Shown: positions 57,275-64,000 of the stretch, in pieces
How the letters are laid out: the number at the start of each line of letters is the position of its first letter
Numbering within the stretch: the stretch's first letter is position 1
Assembly: GCA_015066445.1 (NCBI GenBank)
Contig: SVOK01000003.1
Coordinates: forward strand, 1 to 64,000
Length of the DNA: 64,000 bases
Reading direction: 5' to 3'
Source: Oscillospiraceae bacterium
GTDB lineage: Bacteria; Bacillota; Clostridia; Oscillospirales; Acutalibacteraceae
Notes under the pieces: model-generated
What the model saw: only the letters and a program-made list of their open reading frames with translations
What the model was told of the DNA's origin: nothing
The model's database searches: none
Translations under genes and position numbers: made by a program

Positions 57275-60187
57275 ATGCGTAAGATCAAGAAAAGTCTTAT
57301 CCGTATTATAGCGATAATTTCTTCTATAGCTTTATTAGTCGGTGCTGTTTCAGTTCCGCTGATTGATGCCGTAGCAGCCTCTAATAATTGGAAAATCGAG
57401 CGCCCTGCAAGAGCCAAAACCGATACCTCCTTTAAAAATTGGATTACTATACCCGAAGAGGATATATTGGGAAAAGCTACTATAGAGGGCGAACAGCTTA
57501 TTGAAATTGACAAGTACAAAGATTTCGAGCTAACCGCCAAAGAAAAAGGCAAATATTTTGTAGCAATTTCTTACAAGCCTAAAGAAAGCGTAATGCTTGA
57601 CAGCGATTGTAGGGTAGAGCATATTTCTGCTGATAACACGGTTATTAAATCGTTTATTGCTCCTGTTTACAGTCTTTGGCAGGACAGCTCTAAGGATTAT
57701 CAGCTTGACCGTTACGGTAATGAGGTAACACCCTCTCAAAAGGATTTAGGTTGCTATATAACCGATTATCTGCGTGATTCGGCTTCAGTTGATGCTTCTC
57801 CCGTAGTATTTGAGTTTGATAGCGGAGTTCAGAAGCTACGTATAACAGCGGTTGATGCACAGATATATATAAAAGAAGTATTTCTTATAAAATATTCCGA
57901 AGCTATAAGCTATGAGGAATATAAATCAGTAAATAATGCAGCTACCTATAACGGTAATGAAATAATTATTGAGGGTGAGGATTACGCTGTAAAGTCAGAC
58001 TCTTTTATAAGAAGTAAAGCAGGTAACAGCTCAGCGGTTTATCCATTTAACCCTTATTATAAGTGGTTAGCTTCGGTTGACGGTTCATCCTGGGGAACAG
58101 TAGGTCAGCGTATTGTGTGGAATTTTACAGTACCTGAGGACGGCTATTACAATATTACCTTCCATTATTCGCAGTCTTATAAGGAGGGTCAGGATTCCTG
58201 CCGTACAATAGAAGTTGATGGTGCTGTGCCTTATAAGGAATTAATAGAAACCAAATTCCCCTATACGGGCGGCGACTTTGACTATAAACAGACTGAGGGT
58301 AAGGTTTATCTTACCAAGGGCGAGCATACCTTAGGTCTTTTAATTGAAATTCCGCATATGTCCGAATATATTGACAGGGTAAATGCGATAATTGAGCAAT
58401 TAAAGGATTTAGGACTAAGCCTCCAGCAGGTTGCAGGCAGTGAAGCCGACCAGACAAGAACCTGGGATATTGAATCATATATTCCCGGAATTACTGAGAA
58501 CCTTGAAAATATTAAAGAAGAGTTAGCTGAAATTTATAAGCAGATGGAGGATGCCTACGGCGATGTTCCTGCAGGAAGTCTTAATTTACAGCTGTCGGCT
58601 GATATTCTTACACAAATACTCGAAAAGCCCGAAAAGCTGCCTACAAGAACAGAGGAAATAAGTATAGGCTCGGGCTCGGTTACTAACCTGTTAGCAGAGC
58701 TTATTAACGGATGGAAAAGTCAGGGATTAACGGTTGACCGTATTTATCTTACAGGCGACGGCGAAAAGCTACCCAATGCTAACGGCGCTTTCCTTACTAA
58801 TATTTCTGACGGTGTTAAAAGCTTTTTCTTTGCGCTTACTTCAAGAAATCAGAACTATAGCACAGGTACTCTTTCAGACGATGCACTCAATGTCTGGGTT
58901 AACCGTTCTGTACCTTATGTTGAGACTATTCAGATGCTTTCTGACTCAAGATATAAGGGCTATACCGATGAAAACGGTAAAACCGTTAAGGTGAATTTCT
59001 CTATTATGCCGGATGAAAGCAAGCTGCTTTTGGCTAATGCATCGGGTACTTGCCCTGATTTAGCACTTGGTGTTACGGGTGACAGACCTTATCAGCTCGG
59101 TATCCGTAATGCAGTATCGCCCTTTACACAATTTGAAGATTTCAAAGAATACGTAAGCGATAAATTCGGTAACAAATATTTTGAAAGCTATATTTATGAC
59201 GGTGAAATTTACGCTTTGCCTGAAACTCAGCAGTTCTATGTAATGATGTACCGTAAGGATATACTTGAAAAGTTAGAGTTAGAAGTTCCAAGGACTTGGG
59301 ATGAGGTTGCAGAAATAATGCCTACCTTAAGGCGCAACGGTATGAATTTCTATCTGCCGTTATCCGCTCATACAGGTACGAAACCCCTTGGAACAGTAGT
59401 ACCGTTTTTGTATCAGGCGGCATCTGCAGCAGGGGAGAATCCCGACTACAGCCTTTGGACAAAGGACGGTATGTCAACCGCTATTAATAACGAAATTAAT
59501 ATTTCTGCTTTTGAAAAGCTTACAGACCTTTATTTGCTTTACGGTGTACAGAACAATATGCCAAGCTTTTATAATAATTTCCGTTACGGTGTTTCGCCTA
59601 TAGGTGTGGGCGGTTTTGGAGATTATATTAAAATGCTTTATGCCGCTCCCGAAATTGCAGACGATTGGGCTATAGCAGAGGTTCCCGGCTTTGAGGACGA
59701 AAACGGCGTTATACATAATCAGATGCCAACTGCCGAACGTGCTATAGTTATGTTTGAAAGTAGCAATAAAAAGGAAGCTTCCTGGGATTTTGTGAAATGG
59801 TGGTTAGAGGATGAAACTCAAATAGAGTTTTCTACTACCCTACAGGCAAAATTCGGTTCGGTATTCGTATGGAACAGCGCAAACAGAAACGCTTTTGCAA
59901 AGCTTGCTATTCCCGAGAAGGACAAGAAAATAATTATTGAGCAATGGGAAAATGCGCAGAATATCCGCCAAACTCCTGCTAACTATATGCTTGAGCGTTC
60001 ACTTAGTAATGCTTGGTATGATGTAGTACAGAATCATATAAATGTAAGAAGTGCACTTAATACCGCTGCGGCTGATATTCAGCAGGAATTTGAGCTAAAG
60101 CTGCACGAATTCGGCTATATTGATGCTAACGGCAAGCTTATTAAGAATTACGATATGAGCTCTTTTGAAGATATAATATCTAAGTAA
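57275..60187 (+). CDS. Chimeric protein: signal peptide, CBM-like N-terminal modules, helical linker, C-terminal ABC solute-binding domain
   Basis: N-term IIEGEDYAVKSDSFIRSKAGNSSAVYP...VPEDGYYNITFHY...; C-term YDGEIYALPETQQFYVMMYRKDILEKLELEVPRTWDEVAEIMPTLRRNG; followed by two permeases. Confidence 0.85.
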   Translation: MRKIKKSLIRIIAIISSIALLVGAVSVPLIDAVAASNNWKIERPARAKTDTSFKNWITIPEEDILGKATIEGEQLIEIDKYKDFELTAKEKGKYFVAISYKPKESVMLDSDCRVEHISADNTVIKSFIAPVYSLWQDSSKDYQLDRYGNEVTPSQKDLGCYITDYLRDSASVDASPVVFEFDSGVQKLRITAVDAQIYIKEVFLIKYSEAISYEEYKSVNNAATYNGNEIIIEGEDYAVKSDSFIRSKAGNSSAVYPFNPYYKWLASVDGSSWGTVGQRIVWNFTVPEDGYYNITFHYSQSYKEGQDSCRTIEVDGAVPYKELIETKFPYTGGDFDYKQTEGKVYLTKGEHTLGLLIEIPHMSEYIDRVNAIIEQLKDLGLSLQQVAGSEADQTRTWDIESYIPGITENLENIKEELAEIYKQMEDAYGDVPAGSLNLQLSADILTQILEKPEKLPTRTEEISIGSGSVTNLLAELINGWKSQGLTVDRIYLTGDGEKLPNANGAFLTNISDGVKSFFFALTSRNQNYSTGTLSDDALNVWVNRSVPYVETIQMLSDSRYKGYTDENGKTVKVNFSIMPDESKLLLANASGTCPDLALGVTGDRPYQLGIRNAVSPFTQFEDFKEYVSDKFGNKYFESYIYDGEIYALPETQQFYVMMYRKDILEKLELEVPRTWDEVAEIMPTLRRNGMNFYLPLSAHTGTKPLGTVVPFLYQAASAAGENPDYSLWTKDGMSTAINNEINISAFEKLTDLYLLYGVQNNMPSFYNNFRYGVSPIGVGGFGDYIKMLYAAPEIADDWAIAEVPGFEDENGVIHNQMPTAERAIVMFESSNKKEASWDFVKWWLEDETQIEFSTTLQAKFGSVFVWNSANRNAFAKLAIPEKDKKIIIEQWENAQNIRQTPANYMLERSLSNAWYDVVQNHINVRSALNTAAADIQQEFELKLHEFGYIDANGKLIKNYDMSSFEDIISK

Positions 60188-60211
60188 AATACCAATGGGG
60201 AGGAAAAATTT

Positions 60212-61144
60212 ATGAGCACAGCAAATTTGGCTGTTAAAGCCTCTAAAAACAGAAGAATAGAAAATCCGTTAATAAAATACTCCCATTGGGTTATGATTTT
60301 ACCTTTTCTTGTTCTGTTTTTAATATTTATTATTCTACCTATAATTTTTGCAATTGGTCTTTCCTTTACAAACTTTAACGCAGTAGAAACACCTGAATTT
60401 GTACTTTTTGAAAATTACTCAAGAATTTTTTCAAAAGATGCAGTTTTTATGCAAAAAATCTTACCTAATACCATTCTTTATGCGGTAATTGTAGGTCCTG
60501 GCGGATATGTGCTTGCATTTATTATGGCGTGGCTTCTGTCTCAGTTACCTAAGCTGCAGAGAACGATTTTAGCAGTATTGCTTTATCTTCCTTCGATGAC
60601 AGCAGGTACTACAATTTCTACCGTTTGGGCAGTGCTGTTTTCGGGTGACAGAACAGGTTATCTTAATAGTGTTTTCTTAAGACTTGGTCTTATTCAGAAA
60701 CCTATAACCTGGTTACAGGGCGAGGATACCCTTATGCCGATTATGATTTTGGTAGCCTTATGGTCAAGCCTTGGTATAGGCTTCTTGTCCATACTTTCAG
60801 GTATTCTTGATGTTAACCCCGAGCTTTATGAGGCTGCCCGTCTTGACGGCGTTAAAAACAGGGTACAGGAAGCTATTTATGTTACAGTGCCTTCTATCAG
60901 ACCTCAAATGCTGTTCGGCGCAGTTATGGCGGTAGTTAATACCTTTAACTCTGCAGGACTCGGTGTACAGCTCTCAGGCTCAAACCCAACGCCGAATTAC
61001 GCCGGTTCGCTAATTGTAAACCATGTTGATGACTACGGATTTATCCGTTATGAAATGGGTTATGCAGCGGCGCTTTCAGTTATATTACTTATAATTATTT
61101 CACTGGCAAGCAAGCTGGCCTACAGGCTTTTCGGTGATAATTAG
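60212..61144 (+). CDS. Carbohydrate ABC transporter permease (MalF/UgpA type)
   Basis: Six TM pattern; EAARLDGVKNRVQEAIYVTVPSIRP EAA motif. Confidence 0.92.
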   Translation: MSTANLAVKASKNRRIENPLIKYSHWVMILPFLVLFLIFIILPIIFAIGLSFTNFNAVETPEFVLFENYSRIFSKDAVFMQKILPNTILYAVIVGPGGYVLAFIMAWLLSQLPKLQRTILAVLLYLPSMTAGTTISTVWAVLFSGDRTGYLNSVFLRLGLIQKPITWLQGEDTLMPIMILVALWSSLGIGFLSILSGILDVNPELYEAARLDGVKNRVQEAIYVTVPSIRPQMLFGAVMAVVNTFNSAGLGVQLSGSNPTPNYAGSLIVNHVDDYGFIRYEMGYAAALSVILLIIISLASKLAYRLFGDN

Positions 61145-61173
61145 TTTTAAAAAATAAAATTACTGAATATCGG

Positions 61174-62058
61174 GTGAGTTTTTTGAAAACAAAACATAAA
61201 TATGCGATTAAAAGAATTATCAGGACAGAGCGCTCCAATATAGTGGTTTATTTAATGCTGTTGCCTATGGTTGTATTGGCGGTTTTGCCTATCCTATACA
61301 TAGTATTCACCGCATTTAAGCCTATGGGCGAGTTATTTGCCTATCCACCTAAATTTATAACCACAAGACCTACATTTGATAACTTTACAAAGCTGTTTGA
61401 AGCTTCGGAAAATACAGTTTTCCCACTTTCTATGTATTTGTTCAACAGTATAGTTTCTACTGTTTCTGTTGTGGTACTTGGTATGTTTATTTCACTTTCG
61501 GCGGCATTTGTTCTGTCAAAGAAAAGATTCAGGGGTAGACAGCTTATATTTAAATTGAACACCCTTTCTATGATGTTCGTTGCTACAGCTGTTAGTATTC
61601 CACGATACCTTATTGTAAAAGAGGTAGGCTTGCTTGATACTTTTTTTGCAAATATTATACCGCTTTTGGCAGCTCCAATTTCGGTATTCTTGCTTAAACA
61701 GTTTGTGGATCAGTTACCTGATGCACTTATCGAGTCGGCAAGAATAGACGGAGCAAATGATTATCAGATTTTGTTTAAAATTATAATGCCGCTCGTAAAA
61801 TCTGCATTGGCAACGGTGGCTATACTGCTTTTCCAGAATTCGTGGAACAGTATGGAAGCTTCTAATCTGTTTATTACTACAGAATCCTATAAGACCTTTG
61901 CATTTTATATGCACAGTCTTTCTGCCGCAGGTAACGGTGTTGCAGGAGCAGGTATGTCAGCCGCGGCGGCGCTTTTGATGTTTGTTCCCAATGTTGTACT
62001 TTTTGTAAGTATGCAGTCACGCGTAATGAGTACTATGGCTCATTCAGGTCTTAAATAA
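61174..62058 (+). CDS. Carbohydrate ABC transporter permease (MalG/UgpE type)
   Basis: LPILYIVFTAFKPMGELF, ESARIDGANDYQILFKIIMPLVKSALATVAI EAA motif; GTG start. Confidence 0.92.
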   Translation: MSFLKTKHKYAIKRIIRTERSNIVVYLMLLPMVVLAVLPILYIVFTAFKPMGELFAYPPKFITTRPTFDNFTKLFEASENTVFPLSMYLFNSIVSTVSVVVLGMFISLSAAFVLSKKRFRGRQLIFKLNTLSMMFVATAVSIPRYLIVKEVGLLDTFFANIIPLLAAPISVFLLKQFVDQLPDALIESARIDGANDYQILFKIIMPLVKSALATVAILLFQNSWNSMEASNLFITTESYKTFAFYMHSLSAAGNGVAGAGMSAAAALLMFVPNVVLFVSMQSRVMSTMAHSGLK

Positions 62059-62071
62059 AGGAGAGGGAGAA

Positions 62072-64000
62072 ATGCTAAAAACCAGAGCAATCTTAAAAAG
62101 GCTTTTTTTGATTTTTGCAGTAGTCTGTCTTATGATTACCCCCTCTTTTACCGCTTTTGCCGAAAGTGCATCCTCTTATACATATACCCCGTCTGTAGAG
62201 GACGGATGGATTACTACACAGGATGCCTATCAGGTAGGAAGCGTAATTCTGCAGGAGTTAGAGCTAAACGCTCCTCAGGATATATTTGTTAAAGACGGAA
62301 AGCTTTATGTGGCAGATACGGGAAATGTAAGAATTGTTGTATATGATTTAAAAACACAAAATCATTATGAAATAAAGAATGAAAAGTTCAAAACCCCCTC
62401 GGGAATTTTTGTAAACAATGAGGGAACGGTTTATATTGCAGATAAGGATGCCGCTACAGTTTTTGTTGTAAACAGTAATGGCGAGCTTATCGGCGAATAC
62501 GGACACCCCACAACCGCAACCTTTGGTAAAAGTGCGGTATACCGCCCCTCCAAGGTTGTAGTTAATAATTCGGGTGTAATGTATATTGTATCCGATGGCG
62601 CGTTTGACGGTATGGTTCAGATTGATAAAAACGGCGAGTTTCTCGGATATTTTGGCTATAATAACAGCACCTTTACTCTTTGGGACTATATTGTTGAAAA
62701 CTTTTTTACTGATGCTATGAAGGAAAGGCTTTCAAATAAAGTGCCTTTCTCGTTCAAAAATGCGGATATTGATAAAAAGGGACTTATATATTCCGTAACA
62801 CAGGCGGCAAAGGGAAATGCTCTTAAAAAGCATGATGCCGCAGGTATTAACCTTATGCCTACGGAAATGGTGGATGAGGTTGATTTTACAGATGTTTGCG
62901 TAGGTGCCCGTAACAATGTATATGCCGTTACCTCTACAGGACTTATATTTGAGTATGATATGAACGGCGAGCTGTTATTCACCTTTGGCGGAAGAGCTAT
63001 TTCAACTGAAAAATACGGTGTGTTTACTAATGTTTCTGCAATTTGCTGTGATGAGGATAATAAGCTCTATGCTCTTGATTTCGAAAGAGGCATAGTTCAT
63101 ATAATGCATCCTACCGATTTTGCGCAGACCTATCATAAAGCTATCGAGCTTTATAATTCAGGTAAGTATAATGACAGCGCTGATTTGTGGAAGCATATTG
63201 CCGCTGTTGGCGGTTCAAGCTATTATGCTGAAAACAGTTTGGCTCAATGCCTTTTTGAAGCAAAGGATTATAAAACCGCATTAGAGCATTATAAAATTGC
63301 CGGTAACAGAGAAGGTTATTCCGATTGCTATTGGCAGATAAGAAATGGCCAGATTTCAAAGGCAGTACCTTATGTAATAGTTGTTTTGGCAGTATTGCTG
63401 ATAGCAGGCTTTATATTTAAAAGAATTAATAAGGATAAAATTGATAAGCGTTTTAGCAAATCTATAATAAAAGATGATTTTATGCTTATATTCAAGGTGC
63501 TTCGTCACCCTATTGACAGCTTTTACGGTATAAGACGAGAGGGCAAGGGACATATTGGAACGGCTATCGGTCTTTATATTGTAGAATATCTTATAACAAT
63601 AGCGTATTTCACCTTATCGGGCTTTGCGCTTATCGGTAATGCCGATAATGTTTCAGTCCTGCTTATGAGCCTTATTTTCTGGGGAGTTATAGGCTTGTTT
63701 GTAGCGTGTAACTATCTTGTAAGCGCTGTGGGTGAGGGTGAAGCCAGATTCAGGGACGTATTCATAGCGACTCCTTATGTGCTTTCTCCCGTTACGGTTT
63801 TAATGCCCTTTGTTATTCTTATCTCTCACATAGTAACACAGAACGAATTAAGACTTTTAGAGCTTGCTGTTATTGCAATTTTACTTTGGGTGTTAGTTTG
63901 TCTGTTTATTGCAACCCGTGAAATTCACGCTTACGAGCCAAAATCAGTTATAAGTAATTTGCTTATAACCGTATTCCTTATGGCGGTGGTTGTATTGGCG
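62072..64000 (+). CDS. NHL-repeat/TPR-like extracellular domain + YIP1-like polytopic C-terminus, 3' end cut by window
   Basis: Open frame from ATG 62072 to window end, not in ORF track: MLKTRAILKRLFLIFAVVCLMITPSFTAFAE..., LNAPQDIFVKDGKLYVADTGNVRIVVYD, FKTPSGIFVNNEGTVYIADKD, multi-TM tail. Confidence 0.8.
   Translation, partial: MLKTRAILKRLFLIFAVVCLMITPSFTAFAESASSYTYTPSVEDGWITTQDAYQVGSVILQELELNAPQDIFVKDGKLYVADTGNVRIVVYDLKTQNHYEIKNEKFKTPSGIFVNNEGTVYIADKDAATVFVVNSNGELIGEYGHPTTATFGKSAVYRPSKVVVNNSGVMYIVSDGAFDGMVQIDKNGEFLGYFGYNNSTFTLWDYIVENFFTDAMKERLSNKVPFSFKNADIDKKGLIYSVTQAAKGNALKKHDAAGINLMPTEMVDEVDFTDVCVGARNNVYAVTSTGLIFEYDMNGELLFTFGGRAISTEKYGVFTNVSAICCDEDNKLYALDFERGIVHIMHPTDFAQTYHKAIELYNSGKYNDSADLWKHIAAVGGSSYYAENSLAQCLFEAKDYKTALEHYKIAGNREGYSDCYWQIRNGQISKAVPYVIVVLAVLLIAGFIFKRINKDKIDKRFSKSIIKDDFMLIFKVLRHPIDSFYGIRREGKGHIGTAIGLYIVEYLITIAYFTLSGFALIGNADNVSVLLMSLIFWGVIGLFVACNYLVSAVGEGEARFRDVFIATPYVLSPVTVLMPFVILISHIVTQNELRLLELAVIAILLWVLVCLFIATREIHAYEPKSVISNLLITVFLMAVVVLA

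Noticed and set aside
1-64000. CRISPR array, tRNA or rRNA genes, prophage or intact transposon
   Set aside because: No evenly spaced direct repeats, no cloverleaf-like or rRNA-like conserved segments noticed, no integrase, transposase or phage structural proteins in the ORF track

Overview
A 64 kb chromosomal window, probably from a Clostridia/Ruminococcaceae-like gut bacterium (inferred from gene content, dockerins and AT-rich codon usage). Left part (1-21.1 kb) is mostly housekeeping: nrdD-nrdG-dut; an RpiR regulator with phosphodiesterase and AEC transporter; proB-proA-proC; a T-box-controlled operon (isopropylmalate-synthase-like protein lacking catalytic motifs, TIM-barrel/acyl-CoA-synthetase fusion, amidohydrolase, O-acetylhomoserine sulfhydrylase, then metA); and ctsR-mcsA-mcsB-clpC with CtsR-like operators. 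A decayed glutamine synthetase fragment marks the transition at 21.2-21.6 kb. Right part (21.8-64 kb) is a large carbohydrate-utilisation locus: GH3, YitT, MATE, two AraC regulators, a GH4-like enzyme, two GH30 enzymes, GH43, an esterase, three ABC solute-binding proteins, two sugar permeases, an NHL/YIP1-like membrane protein, and giant modular surface proteins, two with internal dockerins. The best candidate for something undescribed is a ~280-aa putative TIM-barrel/glycosidase-like domain present three times in three settings (lipoprotein 29201-30349, dockerin-linked C-terminus of 30403-34038, signal-less 38128-39048), next to nine copies of a recurring 'F-E-G-Y-V-I-x-D' beta-sandwich-like module. 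Three single-base frameshifts (near 42281, 49921 and 55832) split otherwise continuous reading frames and should be checked against reads. A 45-aa Cys/Gly-rich minus-strand ORF (16281-16418) is absent from the supplied ORF track. No tRNA, rRNA, CRISPR array or intact mobile element was recognised.
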